From positions 1 through 14,007 of the forward strand of contig JAEZSL010000289.1 in NCBI GenBank assembly GCA_023443925.1: DNA of 14,007 nucleotides, given 5' to 3'. A program made the translations under genes and the position numbers. Of this stretch, positions 6,264 to 13,382 are shown in pieces. The notes below the pieces were generated by a model. The model was not told the origin of the DNA. It searched no databases and saw nothing but the letters and a program-made list of their open reading frames with translations. The DNA is from Bacillota bacterium. GTDB lineage: Bacteria > Bacillota_A > Clostridia > Lachnospirales > Lachnospiraceae. Numbering within the stretch: the first letter of the stretch is position 1; each line of letters starts with the position of its first letter.

Positions 6264-7670
6264 TTACGGTAAAATTAACTTCTGTCCTTCATATATTTTA
6301 TCTTCGTCCTCTATACCATTAATTTCTTTAATTTCATCCATATAACTAAAGGTGTGATAAAGTTCAAAACTGATTGCCGCAAGAGAGTCTCCTGCCTTTA
6401 CGGTATAATATTTAACCGGTGCGGATGCTTCCACCGCATCTTTTTCATTGTCTTGGGTTTTACCGGTACTTCCTTCCTTATCCGCTACCGTTGTTTTCGT
6501 ATTGCCTTCTTTATTTTTGTCCGCTTCCTTGTCCGCCGGTTTATTGTTCTCGGTGTCTTCCGGTTTATTACTCTCGGTGTCCGCCGGTTTGTTATTCTCT
6601 GAATCTTCCGGTTTTTTACCTGACTCAGGGTCGGCTTCCACATTACCTTTCACGGTTTCAACCTCTGTGGTTCCTTCCTTTTCATCGGCGGCTTCCATAT
6701 TACTGTTTTCCTCCCCTGCCGCCGCATCATCTGCGGACTGGGGATCCTTGGCTTCTTTGTCATCCACCGTATGATTATCAGCCTGCTGAATTAAATCCGG
6801 ATTATCCGATTCATCTGCTTCGGCAGTTTCACTGTCCCCGTTTAAATTAAGACTCTGGGTAAGGGTATTTAAAGCAGTCTCCATGTTTCTCATTTTATCA
6901 TAATTGTCCAGCATGGTAGCTGCAATTACCAGAACGATAATAGCCAGAAGGGTGCTGGCAGCATATAAAAGGCGAATCACACTTTTGTTGTCATCTTTTA
7001 CTTCTTTCTTTTCCTGGATCACGTTCCGTATTTTTTTCGTGGTATGGTCGCTGTAATTTTTTTCTTCGCCGGCACTCTCCTTATTATCTACCATATAATT
7101 CTGCATTTCTTCGTTCTTTTCATAATATATGTAATAACCGGCCTGTTTCACCAATTGATTGTTTTCGCTGATATAAAAACTTTCGTCCTTCTCCATGCTG
7201 TCCAGCTTCAGCAGAATTTTATCCGGTCCCTGAAAATTCTCCATGTGGACTTTTCGGATTTTATCCTCACTTTCAATAAAAAAGCCGGGACCGGTGAGTG
7301 ACCACCCCACGATTTCCACTTCACTGAAATACTTTTTAATATTTTCATACATACTTGTCCAGCCTTCATCCGAAAACACAATACCGTTAGTGAAATCCGT
7401 ATCGGTCATTTCTACGGCACCTTTAACAAATATGTTCTTGCCTTCTTCTGTTTTAACATAATAGCCCATCAAAACTGCTACTCTGCAGCCGGTATGTTCT
7501 TTATCGGCAAGCTGTTTTATATAAGTCATAACATAATCTTCTACGTAAATTGCCTTGTTTCGGGATCCGGCACTTCCGACCTGCCTTAGATTTTTCGGCA
7601 TTTTAATGGGTACTGATTTTATACTCTCTTGCTGGTTTGCATCTCCGCCCTTGCTGTATGAGTTGTCCAT
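6264..7670 (-). CDS. Membrane-anchored LysM protein with N-terminal MPN/JAB-like domain
   Basis: A 468-residue protein in four parts. Residues ~39-194 resemble an MPN/JAB domain: CRVAVLMGYYV (62-72) recalls the first core strands and VGWSLTGPGFFIESED (121-136) the JAMM loop (usual wording GW-x-HSHPG-x6-SxxD). Both loop histidines are replaced (Leu125, Gly127) and the upstream catalytic Glu is absent, so it should not bind zinc. A membrane helix lies at 232-252. Residues 276-420 are an acidic, Pro/Glu/Asp/Asn-rich linker. A LysM domain at 421-468 begins YYTVKAGDSLAAIS. Topology: MPN-like part inside, linker and peptidoglycan-binding LysM outside (inference). ATG 7668-7670 was chosen because GGAGGA (7677-7682) precedes it and the promoter -10 lies at 7731-7736; an in-frame start at 7742 falls inside that promoter. 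The MPN assignment is by eye only. Confidence 0.8.
   Translation of the reverse strand: MDNSYSKGGDANQQESIKSVPIKMPKNLRQVGSAGSRNKAIYVEDYVMTYIKQLADKEHTGCRVAVLMGYYVKTEEGKNIFVKGAVEMTDTDFTNGIVFSDEGWTSMYENIKKYFSEVEIVGWSLTGPGFFIESEDKIRKVHMENFQGPDKILLKLDSMEKDESFYISENNQLVKQAGYYIYYEKNEEMQNYMVDNKESAGEEKNYSDHTTKKIRNVIQEKKEVKDDNKSVIRLLYAASTLLAIIVLVIAATMLDNYDKMRNMETALNTLTQSLNLNGDSETAEADESDNPDLIQQADNHTVDDKEAKDPQSADDAAAGEENSNMEAADEKEGTTEVETVKGNVEADPESGKKPEDSENNKPADTESNKPEDTENNKPADKEADKNKEGNTKTTVADKEGSTGKTQDNEKDAVEASAPVKYYTVKAGDSLAAISFELYHTFSYMDEIKEINGIEDEDKIYEGQKLILP
6519..6614 (-). repeat. Four tandem 24-bp repeats coding an 8-residue unit
   Basis: Within the LysM protein linker, residues 353-384 read as four consecutive octads: KPEDSENN, KPADTESN, KPEDTENN and KPADKEAD. 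At DNA level these are four adjacent 24-bp copies with point differences. Such in-frame repeats usually change copy number between strains and set the length of a wall-spanning spacer (inference). Confidence 0.8.
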
Positions 7671-7730
7671 ACTTAATCCTCCTAACCACAGTCTCTTACA
7701 GACAATGATATTTATACTATCGTAAATGGT

Positions 7731-7758
7731 ATCATAGGACATTTAAATATTATGTCAA
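7731..7758 (-). promoter_or_regulatory. Promoter of the LysM protein gene
   Basis: On the minus strand: perfect TTGACA (7753-7758), a 16-base spacer and TATGAT (7731-7736). The start of transcription would be near 7724, giving a leader of about 54 bases to the ATG at 7670. Confidence 0.7.
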
Positions 7759-7934
7759 AACAATACGCCGGAACGGAACATCTTACCTGTTTTATAATTC
7801 CTTATTCGCCGTAAACTTTCAGTTTCCGCTATTATTATACGAAGATTCTCCACCCTGTATGGGAATTACTTCTTATCTTGGTGAAAATTGACTTGCAAAA
7901 CATTACTATAATCTGACTATTTTGCTTAATTGCG

Positions 7935-7953
7935 GTAATACTTTGGGTATTAC
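7935..7953. repeat. Inverted repeat upstream of yyaC, possible operator
   Basis: GTAATAC (7935-7941) and GTATTAC (7947-7953) are a perfect 7-bp inverted repeat around TTTGG, about 40 bases before the yyaC start. The rest of the 7684-7994 gap holds the divergent LysM promoter. On the plus strand there is a TATAAT at 7907-7912, but its best -35 (TTGACT, 7888-7893) is only 13 bases away, so yyaC may use a sporulation sigma factor that I cannot assign. Confidence 0.35.
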
Positions 7954-7994
7954 AGAATATGGTTGTAGTGTACGAGTATTAATAGGAGGTTGTA

Positions 7995-8567
7995 ATGAAT
8001 AAAGAGTTAGAGGCAGAAAAGAAGCTGTATTATTTTAATACGAAAGATCGTTATTCTGTGTATGAATTCAGCAAAACATTACAGGAATTAATTCAAAAAA
8101 ATATTTATAATAAAAAGCAGATTGTTTTTTTATGTATTGGTACTGACCGGGCCACCGGTGATTGCCTTGGCCCGATTGTAGGCTATAAATTATCCAAACT
8201 TCAGCATAACATTGTATTGTACGGAACCCTGGATCAGCCGGTTCATGCCAAGAATCTTGGCGATACCCTGAATTATGTATATGCTAACCACCGTAATGCG
8301 CTGGTAATCGCAATCGATGCCTCTCTTGGCAAATCCGGGCATATCGGTTATATTACACTGGGAGAAGGGCCTTTGCTGCCCGGAGCCGGAGTAGACAAGG
8401 CTCTGCCGCCGGTAGGTGATATCTTTATAACCGGAATCGTCAATTTTTCAGGAATGTTGGACCATATGCTGCTGCAGACTACCAGACTTAATGTTGTTAT
8501 GATTCTGGCGGATTTTATCTGTACCGGTATTAATTACTGCTTTTATAAATTGGCCAAGGATTACTAA
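7995..8567 (+). CDS. yyaC: YyaC-family spore protein (putative spore protease)
   Basis: A 190-residue cytosolic protein of the YyaC (DUF1256) family, related in fold to the germination protease GPR and HybD-type peptidases. Visible family motifs are CIGTDRATGDCLGPIVG at 47-63, containing Asp51 and Asp57, then PVHAKNL at 82-88 and IDASLG at 107-112. Length is normal for the family. It is found in endospore formers and is expressed during sporulation in Bacillus; its substrate is not established. ATG with AGGAGG (7984-7989) 5 bases upstream. It is the only plus-strand gene here, divergent from the LysM gene and convergent with the coiled-coil gene. No ordinary sigma-A promoter of good spacing is present, which fits a forespore or mother-cell sigma factor (inference). 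Its presence implies a spore-forming host. Confidence 0.9.
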   Translation: MNKELEAEKKLYYFNTKDRYSVYEFSKTLQELIQKNIYNKKQIVFLCIGTDRATGDCLGPIVGYKLSKLQHNIVLYGTLDQPVHAKNLGDTLNYVYANHRNALVIAIDASLGKSGHIGYITLGEGPLLPGAGVDKALPPVGDIFITGIVNFSGMLDHMLLQTTRLNVVMILADFICTGINYCFYKLAKDY

Positions 8568-8578
8568 GAAACTATAAG
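8550..8578 (+). promoter_or_regulatory. Candidate promoter at the 3' end of yyaC
   Basis: TTGGCC (8550-8555), a 17-base spacer and TATAAG (8573-8578). The -35 lies inside the last codons of yyaC. Predicted start is about 8585, exactly where the structured segment begins. The -35 is a moderate match, so the promoter is a hypothesis. Confidence 0.4.
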
Positions 8579-8584
8579 TCCGTT

Positions 8585-8728
8585 GAAAAGCCACGGGCTT
8601 TCAGTATTAATAGAAAAGAGTCTGGCTTGCCAGACTCTGGCGCTGAAATCCTGTCACGGCACTGAAAGCTTTCAAAAGGATATTTCCCGTATGCAATTCT
8701 TGTACATCCTTTCTCGTCAGGGCTTTTT
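8585..8728 (+). ncRNA. Candidate structured non-coding RNA downstream of yyaC
   Basis: About 144 bases with dense pairing. A closing helix can form between AAAAGCC (8586-8592) and GGCTTTT (8721-8727), ending in a T-run to 8728. Inside, TTTCAG (8599-8604) pairs with CTGAAA (8643-8648) and encloses a perfect 9-bp stem (8617-8625 with 8630-8638, loop CTTG). Another perfect 7-bp stem joins 8675-8681 to 8706-8712. CCTG (8650-8653) can pair with CAGG (8718-8721). A 12-base palindrome lies at 8663-8674. AAAGCC (8587-8592) can instead pair locally with GGCTTT (8596-8601), so two folds compete. I do not recognise a known RNA family, and no reading frame of note is present. It could also be a decayed repeat or an extended 3' UTR of yyaC. 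Confidence 0.4.
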
Positions 8729-8764
8729 ACTACATAGGGAATAAAAGAAATTTAATATGTAATT

Positions 8765-8817
8765 AAAAACCTGTATAGAATTACCCGGAATGACCGGATT
8801 ATTTTATACAGGTTTTT
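8765..8817. terminator. Bidirectional intrinsic terminator between convergent genes
   Basis: A perfect 13-bp outer stem (8765-8777 with 8805-8817) with A- and T-tracts at its ends encloses a shorter CCGG/CCGG inner stem. It separates yyaC (plus) from the coiled-coil gene (minus) and can serve both. Confidence 0.88.
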
Positions 8818-8883
8818 CTGTGATTTTTTATATATTCTTTTTCATTTATTTTAATAAATTTCTGCTTGGTTACGGTTTTAAAA

Positions 8884-9981
8884 TCAATAATTACCTTCCT
8901 TATAAAAACCCAGCGCTTCGGATATGGTTTTTAACTCATTATCCGTCATAATATCGATGAGTATATTCAGTTTTTCAATGGCCATAAACTCTTTACCCAT
9001 AAAAGCTTCATAATTATTGGCTATGTCCATGGACAGGCTTTTTATTTTTTCTTCCGTATCCCTTACTTCCACATATACCTCACCGTATCCTCTTTTCATG
9101 GTATTAAGTTCATCCTGGTTCCTTGCTTTTATTTCTTCTCCGATAACAAAACGGGTTGTATTTTCATACACACTGAGAGCCTCTTTTTTCTGTTCCATAA
9201 TGGACTTTAACTCATCATCAAGCTCTGACAACTCCTGGTCAAAGTTATCCAGTCCATATTGACTTTCATCCTTATCCCTTAAGATGCTTTTCCGGATTTT
9301 CTCCCGCCTCTTCTTGTTATCCGTGATTTTAAGACGTAGTCTGTAAACCCGTTTTATGGTGTCTTTATGTTTGTCTTTTATATTATTGTCAATCAGCATG
9401 TATAGGCCGCCGAATAGAATTACGGTTATAAAATAAATCAGGATGAGATAAACCATTTTCTCTACCGGAAGCAGATAAAAATAGATAAAACAGGGCAGGA
9501 TTAAAAGTACAATAACCAGGGTCAGGGCAATAATTGCCAAATCTCCCATACCTCTTGGCAGAAACAATGCATAGAAAAACCTGGTATTGCTAAAGGACGG
9601 TACTTTATTTTGCTTAAGCATCGCCTTACTCTCAAGTTGCATCTGCCGGTATTCTTCTTTTAATTGAGCAGTTTCCGCTTCAATTCGTTCTGATATTTTG
9701 GCGCTTTTGGATTTTTCTTTCCTGCTTCGGATCTTTTTAATCCTGGAACGGGTCTTTTCAAGCTGCTCATCATAAGTTGCTTCAATTTCATCCTTACGCT
9801 TTTTTGAAGTAGCCGCAATTTCATCTGCGATGGCTTTTTCTTTTGATTTTATCGCTTTTTCTAATTTTTCTTCTTCTGTTACCAGTTCATCATTCTTATC
9901 CTTAAATCCGTCTAATTCCAATAATATATTTTTTAACCCATTTAAGTCTTCCAATCCCCCGGATAATATATTACTTTCCAT
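8884..9981 (-). CDS. Unrecognised coiled-coil protein with two membrane helices
   Basis: A 365-residue protein I cannot assign to a family. Residues 28-125 are highly charged with heptad-like Glu/Lys/Ile/Leu spacing (coiled coil). Two hydrophobic helices follow at about 147-171 and 175-197, separated by the short turn LLPVEK, so both long flanks should lie on the same side of the membrane, most likely the cytoplasm. Residues 200-320 form a second charged coiled coil, rich in KKRREKIRK early and in acidic residues later. A short ordered tail ends at residue 365. ATG with GGAGG (9990-9994) 8 bases upstream. It has its own sigma-A promoter and ends at the bidirectional terminator, so it is monocistronic. 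The hairpin-in-membrane layout suggests a scaffold or curvature role, but no catalytic motif is visible and no function is claimed. Confidence 0.75.
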   Translation of the reverse strand: MESNILSGGLEDLNGLKNILLELDGFKDKNDELVTEEEKLEKAIKSKEKAIADEIAATSKKRKDEIEATYDEQLEKTRSRIKKIRSRKEKSKSAKISERIEAETAQLKEEYRQMQLESKAMLKQNKVPSFSNTRFFYALFLPRGMGDLAIIALTLVIVLLILPCFIYFYLLPVEKMVYLILIYFITVILFGGLYMLIDNNIKDKHKDTIKRVYRLRLKITDNKKRREKIRKSILRDKDESQYGLDNFDQELSELDDELKSIMEQKKEALSVYENTTRFVIGEEIKARNQDELNTMKRGYGEVYVEVRDTEEKIKSLSMDIANNYEAFMGKEFMAIEKLNILIDIMTDNELKTISEALGFYKEGNY

Positions 9982-10046
9982 ATATTCTTCCTCCTGTGTT
10001 ACGTAATAGGTTCATCTGCGTATTCTACAAAATCTTTCTATATTCG

Positions 10047-10075
10047 ATTTTACTAAATATATTCTCAAAGGTCAA
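10047..10075 (-). promoter_or_regulatory. Promoter of the coiled-coil gene
   Basis: On the minus strand: TTGACC (10070-10075), a 17-base spacer and TAAAAT (10047-10052), the latter preceded by TTTAG. The leader to the start codon at 9981 would be about 60 bases. The same boxes occur ahead of the neighbouring acetyltransferase gene. Confidence 0.75.
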
Positions 10076-10119
10076 TGGATATCCGAGAGGTTTCCTGTTA
10101 AATATAGCCGCTTGGCCGG

Positions 10120-10701
10120 TTAATTTTTTTTAAGCTCCAGAATCATGAAATTTACATCATCATGGCTCTCAACAACTTTAAATCCGTTTTCCAAATACAT
10201 ATTCATGGTACCCCGGTAATGCATCTCTACAGGCAATTTTGAATCAACAGGCAAAGCAATTACTTCCTGGAAATCCTGATGTTTGAAATCCTCAATGGCA
10301 TGCTTAAGTAATAATCTTGCCACCCCCTGCCTCCGGTATTCCGGATGTATTACATAACAGGTAACACAGCCGGCTTTGCGGTTCTTAATATGCGGTTCGA
10401 TATACTGGCTGATACGAATAAATTTGTCCGCCTGGTCAGCATTGCACCAGCCGATGCATTTATCCTTATCAAAGGCCAGATACCCTCTCATATTGCCGGC
10501 TTCTATTTCTTTTAAGGCTTCCAGCCGATTATCCTCTCCGGTCCTGTTCTTCCAATGTTCCTGATCGCAGTCCGTAAAATAAAACCTGCAAAAACAGGTG
10601 GCCCAATGGGGAGCATGGCTAAAATCCACATTACCTAAAAACTCCGTAAAAATTTCTTTTGTCTCGTTTGTCAGTGGTCTTACCGTATAATTCATCTGCA
10701 T
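10120..10701 (-). CDS. GNAT-family N-acetyltransferase
   Basis: A 193-residue cytosolic enzyme that should transfer an acetyl group from acetyl-CoA to an unknown acceptor. Motif A is clear: VTCYVIHPEYRRQGVARLLL at 113-132, with the acetyl-CoA pyrophosphate loop RRQGVA at 123-128. The C-terminal motif B region, HYRGTMNMYLENGFKVV at 161-177, is also typical. An N-terminal HWATCFCRFYF segment (32-42) contains two cysteines. ATG at 10699-10701 is supported by GGAAGG six bases upstream; a second ATG two codons on (10695) with AGGA seven bases before it is nearly as good. The gene has its own promoter. Its substrate cannot be deduced; small-molecule and protein acetylation are both possible. Confidence 0.88.
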   Translation of the reverse strand: MQMNYTVRPLTNETKEIFTEFLGNVDFSHAPHWATCFCRFYFTDCDQEHWKNRTGEDNRLEALKEIEAGNMRGYLAFDKDKCIGWCNADQADKFIRISQYIEPHIKNRKAGCVTCYVIHPEYRRQGVARLLLKHAIEDFKHQDFQEVIALPVDSKLPVEMHYRGTMNMYLENGFKVVESHDDVNFMILELKKN

Positions 10702-10770
10702 GTCCTGCCTTCCGATCTGATTTTTTCCGGGATAATGGTTAACCCGCTATTTCCTATTATTTCAATTATT

Positions 10771-10799
10771 ATTTTACTAATGCAAAGAAACCTGGTCAA
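10771..10799 (-). promoter_or_regulatory. Promoter of the GNAT gene
   Basis: On the minus strand: TTGACC (10794-10799), a 17-base spacer and TAAAAT (10771-10776), preceded by ATTAG. It is about 70 bases upstream of the start codon. The leader shows no obvious hairpin. Confidence 0.75.
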
Positions 10800-10808
10800 G
10801 AAAAATTA

Positions 10809-10844
10809 AACAAGGCCTTGTATTTTATGAATACAGGCCTTGTT
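10809..10844 (-). terminator. Intrinsic terminator of the chemoreceptor gene
   Basis: Arms 10809-10824 and 10830-10844 pair over 15 bp with one bulged base around a 5-base loop. On the minus strand the stem is followed by a T-rich run (TTTAATTTTTC). It lies 75-110 bases past the chemoreceptor stop and just before the GNAT promoter. The plus-strand side lacks a T-tract. Confidence 0.8.
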
Positions 10845-10918
10845 ACGGTAAATCTACGATCTATGTTAATATATCTCCCCAGATATTATGTTAAACCATT
10901 ATAAATTTGATGCATGCC

Positions 10919-12919
10919 TTATAACGTAGGCTGTAATTGAAAGCGGCTGATAATCTGCTGCAAATCCTGAGCCATGGCTGAAAGGCCCTCACTGGCTCTT
11001 GCTATCTCTTCTACGGAAGCAGTCTGTTCCTCCATAGAAGCCGTTACCTGCTGGGTGGAAGCCGAATTTTCTTCCGCAATGGCAGAAAGGCTCTGCATTG
11101 TCTCTAAAATTTCGTTTTTCATATGCTCCATGTCTTGTCCTGATAAGTTTAGCTTTTCAACGGCATCCTTGGCATTCTCCATTGCATTTGCAATGGCCAG
11201 ATAACTGTTTTTATTGACTTCCACGCTATCCGTCTGCTCTTTCATGACAGCGGCGATTTCTTCTATGGTCTTTACTGCCTCCTGTGAATTCATTTGAAGT
11301 TCTTTTACCATAGAGTCAATTTCTTTTGTAGATGCTGCGGATTGTTCCGCCAGACTTCTGATTTCCTCCGCAACTACTGCAAACCCTTTCCCGGCATCCC
11401 CTGCCCTGGCAGCTTCGATTGCGGCGTTTAAGGCTAACAGATTTGTCTGTTCTGCAATGGAGGAAATTACACTGCTGGCCTGTCCGATTTTATTGGAGCT
11501 GTTATTGGTTTTTAAGATTACTTCCTTAATATTGCCGGAAGCCTGATAATTCTCTTCGGTTTTCTTTGTTAGATGTTCGATCTCTTTTAAACCGGATTGC
11601 AATACGGAAGAAACTTCTCTGGTGGCCTCATTTAAACCGGTCAGATAATTCTGATCTTTTTCAATGGCTTCTCCCAGCGCGCCTGCTTTCTGGGAACCGC
11701 CCTCCGTATGTCTTGCCTGATCCTGAGCGCCTTTTGCAATTTCTTCCACAGTTTGAGCTACTTCTTCCGAAGCTGTGGCGGACTGTTCCGTAGTGGCGGT
11801 CAATTCCTCCGAGGCGGCTGCCAGCTGTTCCGAGGAGCTGTTAATATCACCCATGATCTCTCTGAGGCTGTCCGTTATACTTTGCAAGGCTTTCGACAGT
11901 ATTCCGATCTCATCTTTTTTTATCAGATAGTTTTTTTTCACATTTTCCGTTATGTCCAGATTGGCAATTCGCTGAGCATGCTTTACCGTATTTATAATAG
12001 GTCTTGTTATGGAGTCGCCGATCATATACACAATTGCAATACAAATTAAAATAATAACAAAAGTAATGGCCGTAATTGTATTTCTAAGAACCGGTATGGC
12101 TGATAAAACCTCTTTCTGATCCGCGGTAATTACAAAAATCCAGTCGGTGCCCTCAATGGCAGTAAACCCGGCATACAAATCTTTGCCGTTATAGGTATAG
12201 GACTTCACACCGTTTTTTTGTGACGTCACAACCTGAAATAAATTGGACAGGGAAGTCAGACTGGTATCATTTTCTGCTTCCTCTATAGGATTGAACTGGC
12301 TTAACACTTTTTCCCGTTCCGGATGTGCAATTACGGTTCCTTTGCTGTTGATTATGTACCCATATCCATTTTTACCATAACCGGTGTCATCCACAATTTC
12401 ACTAAGAGCATTGCCGTCCCTGCGTCCAATTAAAGCACCTACTACCTTTTTATCTTTAAATATTGGCGCAGCTATCATAATTACGGGCTGGTTGGTGACT
12501 TTACTGATGAGGACATCGGATACGTTGGTTTCTCCTTTAAAAGTTTTTTGAATATAATCTCTATCGCCTAATTCGCTGGAGGTTCCGTCCGAATATCTGG
12601 CGGTACCATTCATATCAACAACCGCTATATCCAGAAAGTCCGTATCTTTTAACAGGTCCTTTAACATAGTTTGTTGAATTGACCAGTCCATACTTTGCAT
12701 GATATCGTCCAGTGCCAGCATTTCCAGGGTTCGTTTTTGAACATCGATTCTGCTCTGCGTTAATTTGGAGTCTTCCTCCGACAATGATAACAGAGCTTTT
12801 TCTCCTTCTCTTGTAATTGACTTACCGGAACTTTGTATTGAGGTGATTCCCAATAGACCGGATGCCAGTAATATCAGTAATGAGAAATAAATGATTAATC
12901 TCGTTTTGATACTTTTCAT
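10919..12919 (-). CDS. Methyl-accepting chemotaxis protein with dCache-type sensor
   Basis: A 666-residue transmembrane chemoreceptor. Residues 8-27 form TM1 and about 281-302 TM2. The extracellular part between them has a dCache-like order ([16 protein letters not shown] at 115-130, then [21 protein letters not shown] around 180-200). HAMP follows at about 303-356. The cytoplasmic signalling coiled coil contains the conserved hairpin tip around 489-521 ([19 protein letters not shown]), where CheA and CheW bind. Gln/Glu-rich helices such as [17 protein letters not shown] (371-387) and [16 protein letters not shown] (628-643) resemble methylation regions. The C-terminus QLQPTL has no CheR-tethering pentapeptide. 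ATG start; AAGGA lies about 10 bases upstream, slightly far. Expression is probably gated by the c-di-GMP riboswitch and terminator in its leader. Ligand unknown. No che genes are in the window, so it is an orphan receptor. Confidence 0.93.
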   Translation of the reverse strand: MKSIKTRLIIYFSLLILLASGLLGITSIQSSGKSITREGEKALLSLSEEDSKLTQSRIDVQKRTLEMLALDDIMQSMDWSIQQTMLKDLLKDTDFLDIAVVDMNGTARYSDGTSSELGDRDYIQKTFKGETNVSDVLISKVTNQPVIMIAAPIFKDKKVVGALIGRRDGNALSEIVDDTGYGKNGYGYIINSKGTVIAHPEREKVLSQFNPIEEAENDTSLTSLSNLFQVVTSQKNGVKSYTYNGKDLYAGFTAIEGTDWIFVITADQKEVLSAIPVLRNTITAITFVIILICIAIVYMIGDSITRPIINTVKHAQRIANLDITENVKKNYLIKKDEIGILSKALQSITDSLREIMGDINSSSEQLAAASEELTATTEQSATASEEVAQTVEEIAKGAQDQARHTEGGSQKAGALGEAIEKDQNYLTGLNEATREVSSVLQSGLKEIEHLTKKTEENYQASGNIKEVILKTNNSSNKIGQASSVISSIAEQTNLLALNAAIEAARAGDAGKGFAVVAEEIRSLAEQSAASTKEIDSMVKELQMNSQEAVKTIEEIAAVMKEQTDSVEVNKNSYLAIANAMENAKDAVEKLNLSGQDMEHMKNEILETMQSLSAIAEENSASTQQVTASMEEQTASVEEIARASEGLSAMAQDLQQIISRFQLQPTL

Positions 12920-12965
12920 GTAAATTAAATCCTTTCGTTTAACTTTAAAAATTTATAGTGACATT

Positions 12966-13012
12966 AAAAAACCCTTTTTCTCTATTTGGGCAACAGAAAA
13001 AAAGGGTTTTTA
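12966..13012 (-). terminator. Intrinsic terminator in the chemoreceptor leader (riboswitch expression platform)
   Basis: On the minus strand AAAAACCCTTTTT (13011-12999) pairs with AAAAAGGGTTTTT (12979-12967), giving a 13-bp stem followed by a T-run. It lies between the c-di-GMP aptamer and the chemoreceptor start, so unless it is prevented from forming, transcription ends before the gene. The aptamer strand GGGCAA (13096-13091) is complementary to TTGCCC in the terminator loop (12993-12988), and the adjoining AAAAGGG matches the terminator's own arm, which offers an antiterminator pairing. This suggests that ligand binding frees the terminator (OFF switch), an inference. Confidence 0.85.
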
Positions 13013-13018
13013 TACCTA

Positions 13019-13100
13019 TTATGCAACCGGCTGCCGTGTTATTTGTTTAACGTAGGCCCATTGGCTTTGCGTCCTTACCTTTCGATAAGTTTGCCCTTTT
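13019..13100 (-). promoter_or_regulatory. c-di-GMP-I (GEMM) riboswitch aptamer
   Basis: On the minus strand the class I core is clear. GGGCAAAC (13096-13089) is followed by a helix capped by GAAA (CTTATC-GAAA-GGTAAG), then GGACGCAAAGCC and GGGCCTA. A third helix follows (GTTA with TAAC), then GGCAGCCGGTTGCAT. This order, GGGCAAAC / GAAA tetraloop / GACGCAAAGCC / CCTA receptor / GGNAGC, is the established GEMM-I pattern. The G in GGGCAAAC at the position that distinguishes c-di-GMP from cGAMP binders appears to be kept, favouring c-di-GMP. It sits 100-180 bases before the chemoreceptor start and directly ahead of an intrinsic terminator. Confidence 0.92.
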
Positions 13101-13152
13101 TATTATTGTCATTTAATAAATACAGTATGTTATAAATTAACACACGGTTTAT

Positions 13153-13181
13153 ATCATACATTACTTTATAATAATACGCAA
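13153..13181 (-). promoter_or_regulatory. Candidate promoter of the chemoreceptor and its riboswitch
   Basis: On the minus strand: TTGCGT (13176-13181), a 17-base spacer and TATGAT (13153-13158). The start near 13146 would put the aptamer about 45 bases downstream. The -35 is only a partial match. No sigma-28 flagellar-type pair was found in this stretch. Confidence 0.5.
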
Positions 13182-13216
13182 GGTATATTTATACAAATTT
13201 GTAATATATTATCATA

Positions 13217-13264
13217 TTTTGTCGAAAATGTATTTATTCGATACGGTTTCAAATTTGTCTAATG
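13217..13264 (+). promoter_or_regulatory. Two possible Spo0A boxes upstream of the chemoreceptor promoter
   Basis: TTTTGTCGAAAATG (13217-13230) matches the Spo0A 0A-box core TGTCGAA very well. A second, weaker copy TTTGTCTAATG (13254-13264) lies 37 bases away in the same orientation. They are about 35-85 bases upstream of the chemoreceptor -35 box. The surrounding 13182-13380 is otherwise very AT-rich with short AAATTT palindromes and no gene. Confidence 0.4.
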
Positions 13265-13382
13265 AAATGTTCACACATTTTTCAAATTTATATCAAACTT
13301 TGTACACATTCAGGTTTTATAATAGAACTCACAATCAAGGAAGTCCCTCTCCCTTGTTCACATATATAATACCTTTTCATTA

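Noticed and set aside
6519..6614. CRISPR-like array
   Set aside because: Units are 24 bp and directly adjacent with no spacers, and they are in frame within a coding region.
6419..6850. Plus-strand Pro/Leu/Tyr-rich open frame of 143 codons
   Set aside because: It is the complement of the acidic repeat linker of the LysM protein; the low-complexity composition explains the missing stops.
7671..7742. Longer N-terminus for the LysM protein (24 more residues)
   Set aside because: The extra codons would cover the -10 box and leader of the gene's promoter, and the strong GGAGGA site serves the ATG at 7670.
7888..7912. Sigma-A promoter TTGACT...TATAAT ahead of yyaC
   Set aside because: The spacer is only 13 bases, too short for sigma-A; yyaC is more likely read by a sporulation sigma factor.
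8675..8720. Hammerhead ribozyme on the minus strand (CTGACGAG followed later by GAAA)
   Set aside because: The stem that must lie between the two conserved blocks does not form, and no correctly placed cleavage triplet was found.
13100..13190. Flagellar sigma-28 promoter for the chemoreceptor
   Set aside because: A TAAA occurs but no CCGATA-type -10 is found at the right distance.
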